DNA from: Frateuria hangzhouensis
GTDB lineage: Bacteria; Pseudomonadota; Gammaproteobacteria; Xanthomonadales; Rhodanobacteraceae
Direction of reading: 5' to 3'
Length of the DNA stretch: 64,000 nt
NCBI RefSeq assembly: GCF_026410505.1
Contig: NZ_JAPMIU010000014.1
Coordinates: 18,465-82,464, forward strand
The translations under genes were made by a program, and so were the position numbers. The stretch's first letter is position 1. The number at the start of each line of letters is the position of its first letter. The notes under the pieces were generated by a model. It was not told the DNA's origin. It saw only the letters and a program-made list of their open reading frames with translations, and did no database searches. Shown here piece after piece: positions 57,170 through 64,000 of the stretch.

Positions 57170-59035
57170 TCACGGGGCGACATCGCGTAACTGCATCTGC
57201 AGCCGTCGGCCATCGCCGAGCACAAGCTCCAACGCGGTGCCTTCGCGCTGCCAGTGGGTCATCTCCCGCAGCTGGCCCTGGCCGATGGATGTCGCCGGCT
57301 GGCCGTCGACGGCGACGATCTCATCGCCCTGCTTCAGGCCAGCCTGCGCCGCCGGACCGCCTGATATCACCCAGCTCACCCGATAGCGGTCCGGCCGCCC
57401 CGCCGACTTGCTGGCACGGAAGCCCGCCGTGGCATAACTGCGCTCGACCTCGTGATCGCGCGGCAACAACACCAGCTGGCCGCGGCGATAGTCGAAATGC
57501 TGGTTGAAGCGCGCGAGCACGTCCTGCCCGATGTTGGCGGCCTCGCTGGGGTTGCCGGTGGCGCCCGCGTCCGCCCGGGTGAGCAGGCCGACCACGTTGT
57601 CGGTACGCCAACGGCCCAGTTGCAGGCTGCGGATATGGGCGAGGTGGGCGGTGTAGCTGCCACCCACGCCACCGGTCGGCCTGGGCGCACCCTTGGCGTA
57701 GCGCGCGTCGATGCCGTTGCGCGCGGCCCACTGGGGAAACACCAGGGTGATCCCCGAGTTGCCCGTGTCGATGCCGAACACCCCGTCGTGCCCGTCCAGG
57801 CGGCCATCCACCAGCGGCATGTCGTAGGTGAAGCGCAGCGGCAGCACGTTACCTTCCACGGCCGCCGGCGCGTCGCCATGGTCGTAGGGTTCGAGCACCA
57901 GTTGCTGCCGGTCGTAATCGAACGTGACGGCGAAGCGCTGGAAGATCTCCAGCCCCAGGATGCCGGCGATCGGCTCGCGCCCCTCGCCGCGCTCGCACAT
58001 CTCGAACGGATAGGGCATCACCAGGAAGGTGAGGTCGCGGATGTCCGCCTGGCCCATGCCCAAGTGCGCGACCTTGGTGTAAGCCGTGCTCATCGCCCCC
58101 GGCCCGGAACCGGTACTGGAGCCTTGCCCCTGCGTGGACAGGCCCAGCTTGCGCGCCGCATCGGCCGTGAGGATCGCATGGCCGCCCGTATCGAGAATGA
58201 AAGGCAGCGGGCCGTGGCCATCGATGCTTGCCTCCACCAGCAGGCGGCCGCCTTCCAGGTGCATCGGGGTGATTGCGCGCCGTGCGTCGCCGGCCATCGT
58301 CACGTCACCCACCTTGTTCTGCGGCCGCTCCAGGCGTTGGGTGGGTACGCGGTCGATCCAGCGATAACGCTGCACGGTGACGGTGCTGTCCGTATCCACG
58401 CCGCCGCCCGTCGTCACCGCCCGCCGGTCGAGGCGGAACGGCAGCCAGCTGCCCGCCACCGACCGGTAGTCGCCATAGCGCCAGGTGACGTGCAGGAACG
58501 AGCTTTGCCAGGTGGCGTGGTCCAGGCGATGGGTCGCCGGATCGATCCACAGCACGATGGCACGGCCGCCCGCCGGCGTCGCTTCCAGGCGCTGGAAACG
58601 ACGCCCGTCCTCCTCCGCATCGGGCAAGACACGGTAGTGCGCGCCATCACCCGCATCGAGAAAGCCGAATCGACGCAGCCAAGTCTCGCTGGCGGCCACG
58701 ATGACCGCTTCCCGCGAGTCGTAGGGATGGGTCAGACCGCTGGCGCCCCGGTGCCAGCGGCCGTGCCCGTCGTAGCCGTCCGCCACCGTGAACACCGGGT
58801 TGTGCGCCTGTTCGGCGAAGTAGCCGTTACTCAGGTCGACCGTCAGTTGCCAAAGGCCTTCCATCCCCTCGGACCGCTGGCGTCCCTCGGCCACCAGCGC
58901 GGCGTGGCGGGACAGTGACCCGGCACCGTGCGCGTGCCTGAGCTGGCGCAGCAGGGTGTCGGCGTCCGTTGCACTGGCGAGCGCCGGCAACAACAAGGCG
59001 AGGAGCAGGTACAGGAGCGGGTTTCGCTTGGGCAT
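57170..59035 (-). CDS. Retropepsin-like aspartyl protease with C-terminal PDZ
   Basis: 621 residues. Signal peptide LLYLLLALLLPALASATDA. The N-terminal 230 residues are an outer-membrane-lipoprotein-carrier-like beta domain (IVLWIDPATHRLDH, WRYGDYR). Two aspartyl protease lobes follow: PFILDTGGHAILTADAARKL (D-T-G) and VFGIDTGNSGITLVFPQW (D-T-G). A PDZ domain ends the protein (GGPAAQAGLKQGDEIVAVDG). It is likely periplasmic. The next gene upstream, araC-like, is on the same strand 72 bases away and may control or accompany it. Confidence 0.85.
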   Translation of the reverse strand: MPKRNPLLYLLLALLLPALASATDADTLLRQLRHAHGAGSLSRHAALVAEGRQRSEGMEGLWQLTVDLSNGYFAEQAHNPVFTVADGYDGHGRWHRGASGLTHPYDSREAVIVAASETWLRRFGFLDAGDGAHYRVLPDAEEDGRRFQRLEATPAGGRAIVLWIDPATHRLDHATWQSSFLHVTWRYGDYRSVAGSWLPFRLDRRAVTTGGGVDTDSTVTVQRYRWIDRVPTQRLERPQNKVGDVTMAGDARRAITPMHLEGGRLLVEASIDGHGPLPFILDTGGHAILTADAARKLGLSTQGQGSSTGSGPGAMSTAYTKVAHLGMGQADIRDLTFLVMPYPFEMCERGEGREPIAGILGLEIFQRFAVTFDYDRQQLVLEPYDHGDAPAAVEGNVLPLRFTYDMPLVDGRLDGHDGVFGIDTGNSGITLVFPQWAARNGIDARYAKGAPRPTGGVGGSYTAHLAHIRSLQLGRWRTDNVVGLLTRADAGATGNPSEAANIGQDVLARFNQHFDYRRGQLVLLPRDHEVERSYATAGFRASKSAGRPDRYRVSWVISGGPAAQAGLKQGDEIVAVDGQPATSIGQGQLREMTHWQREGTALELVLGDGRRLQMQLRDVAP

Positions 59036-59107
59036 GGGGTCTTCCGTGTGCGCGGGGCACCGATACTGCCCCGGCCCTGCGGCGGCAGCTAGGACGAGCA
59101 CGATGTT

Positions 59108-59914
59108 TCAGGACGCGCTTTGCATCCGCCGCCGGAAATTGCGCGGCGTCTCCCCGGTCATCCGCTTGAACACGCGCGCGAAATGGCTCTGGTCGGCAAA
59201 ACCGGCCTCGGCCGCAACCTCGGCGATCGGTCGCCCGTCGTCCGTCAGCGCCTGGCAGGCCCGACGGATGCGCAGCGCGCGGCGGTACTCCCCCACCGAC
59301 ATGCCCTGTGCCCGCTGGAAGCTGCGCGCCAGGTGCGCCGGATGCACGCCGGCCGCCTTGCCGAGCTCGGCCAGCGACAAGTCCGCCAGGGGGTCGTCGT
59401 GCAGCCGCTCGAGCACCGCGGCCAGCCAGCCCGGATGCCGGTCCTCGCGCTCGCCACGGCAGGCCAGCGCCACCAGCTCGAGCACGGCGGCCTGCAAGGC
59501 CAGTGGGGCGGCGGCATCGGTGGCCGCCAGTTCGCGTCCGACGCGCGCCAGCAGGCGCGGTGTCTCCGGCAGGCGCAACAGCCGATAGTCGCCGAGCAGG
59601 CTGCGGATCGCGCGGTCGTCAGCCAGTTCGCGCGACAGGAAGATGCTCAGGCACTGCGCCCCCGTCGCCGCGAAGCGATTGGCATGGCGATGCCCCCGCG
59701 GATGCACCAGCAACAACCCCGACCTGCAATCGGCCTCTCCGCCGCGATCCCGCTGCACATAGCCCCCGGCGCCCACCAGGCACAGGTACGCCTCGTCGTG
59801 CTCGTGGAACGGCAGAGTGCCCTCGCCGGCGTACTGCGTGGCGGTCACCAGCAGCCCGCCGACGGAACGGCGGTGCAGCGGCGAACCGAAATTGGCGCGA
59901 CCAAGGCGATGCAT
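59108..59914 (-). CDS. AraC family transcriptional regulator
   Basis: 268 residues. The N-terminal cupin sensor starts at about residue 20 (GTLPFHEHDEAYLCLVGAGG, with paired His). The C-terminal 100 residues carry the two helix-turn-helix motifs of AraC/XylS: LSLAELGKAAGVHPAHLARS and PIAEVAAEAGFADQSHFARV, then FKRMTGETPRNFRRR. The regulated genes may be the aspartyl protease downstream or the carboxylesterase that diverges from it, by position. Confidence 0.9.
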   Translation of the reverse strand: MHRLGRANFGSPLHRRSVGGLLVTATQYAGEGTLPFHEHDEAYLCLVGAGGYVQRDRGGEADCRSGLLLVHPRGHRHANRFAATGAQCLSIFLSRELADDRAIRSLLGDYRLLRLPETPRLLARVGRELAATDAAAPLALQAAVLELVALACRGEREDRHPGWLAAVLERLHDDPLADLSLAELGKAAGVHPAHLARSFQRAQGMSVGEYRRALRIRRACQALTDDGRPIAEVAAEAGFADQSHFARVFKRMTGETPRNFRRRMQSAS

Positions 59915-60146
59915 CGCGACAGTGTACGGAGGCGCCGCTGATGGCCATGTGCCATGGGTCAGGGAATGCGGGAACGCGGCAGGCAAAAACGCGGGTCAGG
60001 GTGGGCTGGCCCGGGCTTCCCTTTGCGTTTCGGTTACCTGGTTTCCAGCTACGCTCGCGCGATGGATGGTAGGAGGCAGCACGCGCCCGTCAGCGCTGCG
60101 CGTACATGCAGCCAAGCCAGCCATTCCTTGGACAAGCGAGGCGATC

Positions 60147-61790
60147 ATGATCCACACGCACCGTCGATCCGGTTCTCCCTTTTCCCGGACGCGCCTCATG
60201 CTCGGTGCGCTGCTCGCCCTTGCCAGCCCGATCGCCTTGGCCGCCGCCCGTAGCGCCGACGCGCCACCGCGGGTGACGGTGGACCAAGGCATGCTCGAGG
60301 GCAAGCTGGCGCACGTTCATGGCACGGTGCTGCGGGAGTTCCAGGGCATCCCTTACGCAGCGCCGCCACTGGGCGAACGGCGCTGGAAGCCGCCGCAACC
60401 CGCGGCCTCCTGGCAAGGCGTGCGAGCGGCAACCCGTTTCGCGCCGCGCTGCATGCAGCTGCCACTGTTCGGCGACATGGTGTTCCGCTCCAACGGCATG
60501 GCCGAGGACTGCCTGTACCTCAACGTGTGGACGCCGGCCAGCGACGCGCGCGCGGGCTTGCCTGTGTTCGTCTACTTCTACGGCGGCGGCTTCGTCAGTG
60601 GCGATGGCTCGGAGAACCGCTACGACGGCGCCAGCCTGGCCAGCCGCGGCATGGTCACCGTGACGGTCAACTACCGCCTGGGCGTGTTCGGCTTCCTGGC
60701 CCTGCCCGAGCTTGCCGCCGAATCCCCGGTGCACGCGAGCGGCAACTACGGCCTGCTCGACCAGAACGCCGCGCTGCGCTGGGTCAAGGGCAACATCGCC
60801 CGTTTCGGCGGTGATCCGCGGCGGATCACGATCGGCGGCGAATCGGCCGGTTCCATCTCGGTCAGCGCGCACATGGCCTCGCCGCTGTCGCGCGGGCTGA
60901 TCGCCGGCGCGATCGGCGAGAGCGGCGCCTTGATCGCGCCGATCGCACCGCAAAGCCAGGCCGAGGCGCAAACGCAGGGAGCCGCGTTCATGCGCAAGGC
61001 CGGCGCCGCGACGCTCGCCGCGCTGCGCGCGATGCCGGCAACCGCCCTGCTCTCAGCCAGTGCCGCGCCGGCACCGGACATGGGACCGGACATCGACGGC
61101 CTCTTCCTCACCGAGCCACCCGCCGCGACCTTCGCCCGCGGCGACCAGGCGGACGTGCCGCTGCTGCTGGGCAGCAACACACAGGAAGGCTTCTACCCGA
61201 ACCTGCTAGGCAGGCTACCGCCGACAGCGGCGAACTACCGCGCGGCCGTCACGCGGCTGTTCGGCGACCAGGCCGAACGGGCGCTGGCGCTGTATCCCGG
61301 CGGCGATCGCGCGCAAGTCGAGCGCTCGGCCAGCGACCTGGCCGGCGACCTGTTCATCGCGCACAGCACCTGGCGCTGGATGAACCTGCAGCGGCGCACC
61401 GCCGACGCGCCCGTGTACTTCTACCTGTTCGCCCGGCCGCGACCCGCCAAGCGCCATCCGCTACCCGGCGAACAGCCCGACCCCGGCGCCGTGCACAGCG
61501 GCGAGATCGAATACGCGCTGGGCAACCTGGACAGCAACCCGGTGTACGCCTGGACGCCCGCCGATCACAAGGTGTCGCGCGTGATGGAGGGCTACGTCGA
61601 ACGCTTCGTCAAGACCGGCAACCCCAACGGCCCCGGCCTGCCCGCATGGGCGGCCGTAGGCAACGCGGATGGCCCTGTGCCGCGGCAGCGGATCGACGTT
61701 GATACCGGCACCATCAACGACACCGGCGCGGCTCGCCAGGCGTTTCTGCAATCGTTCATCGCGACGCACCCGGCGATCGCGCTTCCCTGA
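60147..61790 (+). CDS. Type-B carboxylesterase, secreted
   Basis: 547 residues, alpha/beta hydrolase. Signal peptide RLMLGALLALASPIALAAA. Marks are EFQGIPYAAPPLGERRWKPP, EDCLYLNVWTP (the family's second signature), oxyanion YFYGGGFVSGDG, and nucleophile ITIGGESAGSISVS (G-E-S-A-G). The acid and His lie in SNTQEGFYP and AVHSGEIEYALGNL. Hydrolyses esters; the physiological substrate is unknown. GCGAGG precedes ATG 60147. It diverges from the AraC gene. Confidence 0.92.
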   Translation: MIHTHRRSGSPFSRTRLMLGALLALASPIALAAARSADAPPRVTVDQGMLEGKLAHVHGTVLREFQGIPYAAPPLGERRWKPPQPAASWQGVRAATRFAPRCMQLPLFGDMVFRSNGMAEDCLYLNVWTPASDARAGLPVFVYFYGGGFVSGDGSENRYDGASLASRGMVTVTVNYRLGVFGFLALPELAAESPVHASGNYGLLDQNAALRWVKGNIARFGGDPRRITIGGESAGSISVSAHMASPLSRGLIAGAIGESGALIAPIAPQSQAEAQTQGAAFMRKAGAATLAALRAMPATALLSASAAPAPDMGPDIDGLFLTEPPAATFARGDQADVPLLLGSNTQEGFYPNLLGRLPPTAANYRAAVTRLFGDQAERALALYPGGDRAQVERSASDLAGDLFIAHSTWRWMNLQRRTADAPVYFYLFARPRPAKRHPLPGEQPDPGAVHSGEIEYALGNLDSNPVYAWTPADHKVSRVMEGYVERFVKTGNPNGPGLPAWAAVGNADGPVPRQRIDVDTGTINDTGAARQAFLQSFIATHPAIALP

Positions 61791-61902
61791 AGAAGACCGC
61801 GCAGGGTGCAGGCGGCCGGACGGTGGGCCTAACTGCCCCGTCTCTTTGTCGCAGCAGGGCAGCTGGCTCATGCAAGCCAGCGTGCCCATTCGGCGGAAGC
61901 GG

Positions 61903-62055
61903 CTAAGGCAAACCGCTTCCCGTGCGCAGCGGAGCCCGTGGGTGGTAGCGGCGTGTTTCGGCGGTGTGCTGGCGATAGGCCAGGAGCAGGCCCCAGATCA
62001 GAATGGCGACGCTGAAGGCGCAGGTGAGGATGCCGATGGCGGTAAACACGATCAT
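61903..62055 (-). CDS. 50-residue single-span membrane protein
   Basis: ATG at 62055 with AAGGAG seven bases upstream: MIVFTAIGILTCAFSVAILI continues as WGLLLAYRQHTAETRRYHPR. One membrane helix (residues 1-27), then a basic, Arg/His-rich cytoplasmic tail. The strong ribosome site and clear membrane topology support a real gene. I do not recognise the family. The gene after it in the same direction is absent; it is convergent with the esterase. Confidence 0.65.
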   Translation of the reverse strand: MIVFTAIGILTCAFSVAILIWGLLLAYRQHTAETRRYHPRAPLRTGSGLP

Positions 62056-62091
62056 GGCGACTCCTTGGCGAGGGCAAAGGCAGGCGTGTAT

Positions 62092-62178
62092 CCAGACGTG
62101 TTGCGGGGGCAAGCATAGCGCGCGGGAGCACTGCAGGGGCTTGGTGGGCAACCTGCTTCCGAGGAAGGGGCTCTGACC
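62092..62178. repeat. 85-bp direct repeat, left copy
   Basis: It shares AGACGTGT, GGGGCAA, CATAGCGCGCG, CACTGCAGGGGCTTGG, GACCTGCTTCCG-type and GGAAGGGGCTCTGACC segments, in order, with 62643-62729. The two copies flank a lipoprotein gene, as for a cassette or a remnant of a mobile element. Confidence 0.8.
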
Positions 62179-62198
62179 GGCTTAAGTTGGAGTTCGGT

Positions 62199-62597
62199 CT
62201 AGTGCTCGGGCCGCAGCCCGAACAGCCTGCGTAGCTCACCACGCAACTCTTTGTCGGCGTCCAGAAGCAGAGGTTCCGAACGATCGAGCCGGGAGGCCGC
62301 GCCGACCCACCCGGGGCCGAACCAGAGCATGCACAAGACGCGACCGTCCCGAGCTTGGAAGGCGACGCTCGTCTCACCCGTGGGGTAAGTCGTGCTGGCC
62401 GCGTGCCACTGGCGATGCTGGATCAGTTCCAGAGCCCGTTCGATAACAAGGTGTTGTCGGACCACGTGGGTGGATTGATCGGTGTAGCCGTCCTCCACCG
62501 TCGCATAGGCCACATCGCTGGCCTCCGGAAACAGGGGCGCTGGCCTGCTCGAGCAAGCACAGAGAACACACACAAAAGCCAAGATGACAGCTCGCAT
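62199..62597 (-). CDS. Hypothetical lipoprotein between direct repeats
   Basis: 132 residues. MRAVILAFVCVLCACSSRPA: a signal peptide with lipobox LCAC (Cys15). The mature 117 residues contain YATVEDGYTDQSTHVVRQHL, ERALELIQHRQWHAASTTYP and LCMLWFGPGWVGAASRLDR. Not recognised as a known family. GGAAGGCGG directly precedes ATG 62597. The long extension to 62909 runs through the right direct repeat and is rejected. The gene and flanks lie next to transposase debris. Confidence 0.65.
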   Translation of the reverse strand: MRAVILAFVCVLCACSSRPAPLFPEASDVAYATVEDGYTDQSTHVVRQHLVIERALELIQHRQWHAASTTYPTGETSVAFQARDGRVLCMLWFGPGWVGAASRLDRSEPLLLDADKELRGELRRLFGLRPEH

Positions 62598-62642
62598 CCG
62601 CCTTCCGCTATGAAAGTGCACTCTGCGCTGACCCACATTTTT

Positions 62643-62729
62643 GCAGACGTGTCGCGGGGCAACCATAGCGCGCGCGCCACTGCAGGGGCTTGGCGGGCGA
62701 CCTGCTTCCGCGGAAGGGGCTCTGACCCT
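62643..62729. repeat. 85-bp direct repeat, right copy
   Basis: Imperfect copy of 62092-62178 in the same orientation. It ends 18 bases before the transposase remnant's stop codon, so it may be tied to the end of that element. Confidence 0.8.
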
Positions 62730-62746
62730 GAGGTTTCCCCACGTTT

Positions 62747-63165
62747 TCACGCCAGGATCCTCATCTGATCGAGTACTGATGACGGGAGCGCTCGTAAGCG
62801 CTGCAGCCACTGCGATGTTCGTTCCAAAGGCCACGCTCGGACCAGTGCTTCGCGTCCGATTCGCAGGACCGAGTAAAGCCGGCGTGCGGAGGCAACGGGC
62901 GATAGCCACCGGTCAACGCCCGTAGCCTCGCAGGCCAAGCCGGCCAACCAACTGGCGAAGGCCGCCAGTGCATTGACCAGCAAAAGGATCTCGATGCGCT
63001 TGCCACCACGCGTCAGACTGTCCTCGAAGCCTTGGCCATAACGGTGCGATTTTCAGATCGCGAAACGACAGTTCGATCTGCATGCGCCGGCTGTAAAGCG
63101 TGACCAGGTGGCGTGCGCTGAGCGTCGTCAGCGCAGGCGAGGCTACGATCCGCCGAAAGAGGGTC
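62747..63165 (-). pseudogene. IS4-type transposase, 3' remnant with frameshift
   Basis: From about 63165 the frame gives SARHLVTLYSRRMQIELSFR then DLK, a typical Y-R-R-M-x-I-E-x-x-F-R-D-x-K (YREK-type) signature of IS4 transposases. One extra A in GAAAATCGC shifts the frame; removing it continues SHRYGQGFEDSLTRGGKRIE and ILLLVNALAAFASWLAGLAC to the stop at 62747. The N-terminal two thirds, including the first two catalytic Asp residues, are gone. It is inactive. Confidence 0.8.
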
Positions 63166-63193
63166 AGGTTCACTTCGGGACGCGCGATGAGCG

Positions 63194-63227
63194 AATGTGA
63201 CTCCGTTTCTAATGTGACTCCGTTTCT
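63194..63227. repeat. 17-bp perfect tandem duplication
   Basis: AATGTGACTCCGTTTCT occurs twice without a gap, beside the broken end of the IS4 remnant. This is probably a duplication left by insertion or slippage. Confidence 0.8.
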
Positions 63228-63360
63228 AGTGCTGCCCAAGCGGAGAACGCGTCTAACCCCTCCGCCCGCTTTATTCGCCCGGAATAAGGGCACGCTCACA
63301 TGGCATGGCGATGACGAGAACGCGCCGCTGGCGCAGGCCGTTGCACGGCGGGGAGTGACA

Positions 63361-63810
63361 TCAAGCGCGAAGTTTGGCCGCTTGGGCTGCCTTGGCTGCG
63401 GCAAGCTTTCCTGTCTTTTTCCGCTCGTAAACCCCGACGTTAGCCTTTGTCACCTTGTTCTTTGATCCCTTGTTTGGCTTCTTGCCAGAAGGCACAGCCT
63501 TCTTCAGCGAAGCCGGCGCAGGTCGACGAGCGGGGCTAACTCCCATCTTGAAGCCAAGTGCGCGGACGACCTTTCCTACGGTTGCGTAGCCATGGGTCGC
63601 ACCAGGCTTCAACGCCTTGTAGAGGCTCTCGCGGCCAACGCCAGCATCCTTGGCCAGCTGAGCCATGCCGCGCGCCTTTGCAACATGGCCGAGCCCGCGT
63701 AGAAGCTCATCGTCATCGCCATCGGCCATAACTTGCGAGAGGTACTCGGCAATGGCCTCCTCGCTGTCGAGAGAGTCGAGGATGTCGAAGGTCGTTAGTT
63801 GAAGGGTCAT
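63361..63810 (-). CDS. HigA-type antitoxin with Lys-rich tail
   Basis: 149 residues. MTLQLTTFDILDSLDSEEAI, then EYLSQVMADGDDDELLRGLG and MAQLAKDAGVGRESLYKALK with GVSP: this is the Xre-like HTH antitoxin group annotated as addiction module antidote protein. About 50 extra C-terminal residues are Lys/Ala-rich (KKPNKGSKNKVTKANVGVYE), unusual for the family. AAGGAAG precedes the ATG at 63810. Its partner toxin gene directly upstream is destroyed (see next entry), so this antitoxin is orphaned. Confidence 0.82.
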   Translation of the reverse strand: MTLQLTTFDILDSLDSEEAIAEYLSQVMADGDDDELLRGLGHVAKARGMAQLAKDAGVGRESLYKALKPGATHGYATVGKVVRALGFKMGVSPARRPAPASLKKAVPSGKKPNKGSKNKVTKANVGVYERKKTGKLAAAKAAQAAKLRA

Positions 63811-63811
63811 A

Positions 63812-63890
63812 TCAGACTTCCTTTGCAAGCTTGGCAGCGTGCTTGATGTCGCGCCGCTGGGTCTTCTTGTCACCGACGTCCCCCCGCCTT
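63812..63890 (-). pseudogene. RelE/HigB-type toxin, 3' remnant
   Basis: The last 24 or so codons read GDKKTQRRDIKHAAKLAKEV and stop at TGA 63812-63814, one base before the antitoxin ATG. GGDK-x-x-Q-x-x-D-I is the conserved C-terminus of the RelE/HigB toxin group paired with this antitoxin. Everything upstream is replaced by the end of an IS3-type element at about 63891. No toxin activity is possible. Confidence 0.7.
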
Positions 63891-64000
63891 TGAGTAGCAC
63901 ATCGGTTTGGAGTCCAATCCCCCATTCGAAGGAGATTGGACGTGAAGAAGCGTTTTTCCGAAGAGCAGATCATCGGCTTCCTGCGTGAGGCGGAAGCCGG
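63891..64000 (+). mobile_element. IS3-family insertion sequence, left end (partial)
   Basis: The left end starts near TGAGTAGCAC at 63891. GTG 63942, with AAGGAG eight bases upstream, starts the OrfA frame: KKRFSEEQIIGFLREAEAG, the usual N-terminus of IS3-family (IS407-like) OrfA. The remaining element lies beyond the window. Exact terminal inverted repeats and target duplication cannot be seen. This insertion cut the toxin gene. Confidence 0.8.

Overview
This is a high-G+C chromosomal segment from a gammaproteobacterium, most likely Xanthomonadales, family Rhodanobacteraceae (Rhodanobacter, Dyella or Luteibacter type). That placement is inferred from the AmgK-MurU pair, the queA-tgt-yajC-secD-secF order, DUF1615/DUF763/COG4705 genes and abundant GTAGGAGC-type intergenic inverted repeats. 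No rRNA, tRNA or CRISPR array was recognised. Most of the window is housekeeping and envelope/transport genes. The right end, after about 61.8 kb, is a small mobile-element scrap zone.

Layout. 1-6.5 kb: edge of a zinc metallopeptidase, a MAPEG protein, a CPBP protease, then a lower-G+C module (1940-4650) of a lipoprotein, a DUF2235 lipase of the type VI effector type and a coiled-coil membrane protein, followed by Maf, a GNAT enzyme and DUF4142. 6.9-13.5 kb: GMC oxidoreductase, an AsmA gene broken by an in-frame amber codon, small membrane proteins, DUF1615, DUF763. 13.6-19.2 kb: AmgK-MurU (cell-wall sugar recycling), an HWE sensor kinase, and motAB behind a good sigma-28 promoter match. 19.2-20.0 kb: a tandem array of a 313-bp unit. 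20.1-25.9 kb: SecDF-YajC with the queuosine enzymes Tgt and QueA. 26.1-31 kb: a lone biotin-dependent carboxylase alpha subunit, and thrS-infC with infC starting at AUC. 31.2-35.7 kb: a glycine-betaine type ABC transporter operon ending in a porin gene. 36-42.6 kb: nucleotide-sugar epimerase, HemJ-like protein, YajD, a metal-binding-like small protein, an MHS-type transporter, an M23 peptidase. 42.8-61.8 kb: mostly secreted hydrolases (M61 peptidase, PNGase-A-like amidase, two beta-lactamase-fold hydrolases, aspartyl protease, type-B carboxylesterase), a periplasmic-sensor GGDEF-EAL protein and a BCCT transporter. 61.9-64.0 kb: a 50-aa membrane protein, a lipoprotein gene between two imperfect 85-bp direct repeats, an IS4-type transposase remnant, an intact HigA-like antitoxin whose toxin gene is reduced to its 3' end, and the start of an IS3-family element.

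How genes fit together. Osmoprotectant uptake is represented three times (ProVWX-like ABC, BCCT, MHS-type permease). The motAB pair looks like a late flagellar unit. Three families of intergenic inverted repeats occupy most gaps between convergent genes; one copy supplies the tgt stop codon. The most unusual items are the lipase/lipoprotein/membrane-protein module, the bacterial PNGase-A homologue, the 313-bp array, a possible thrS attenuator, the separation of infC from rpmI-rplT, and the orphaned antitoxin.
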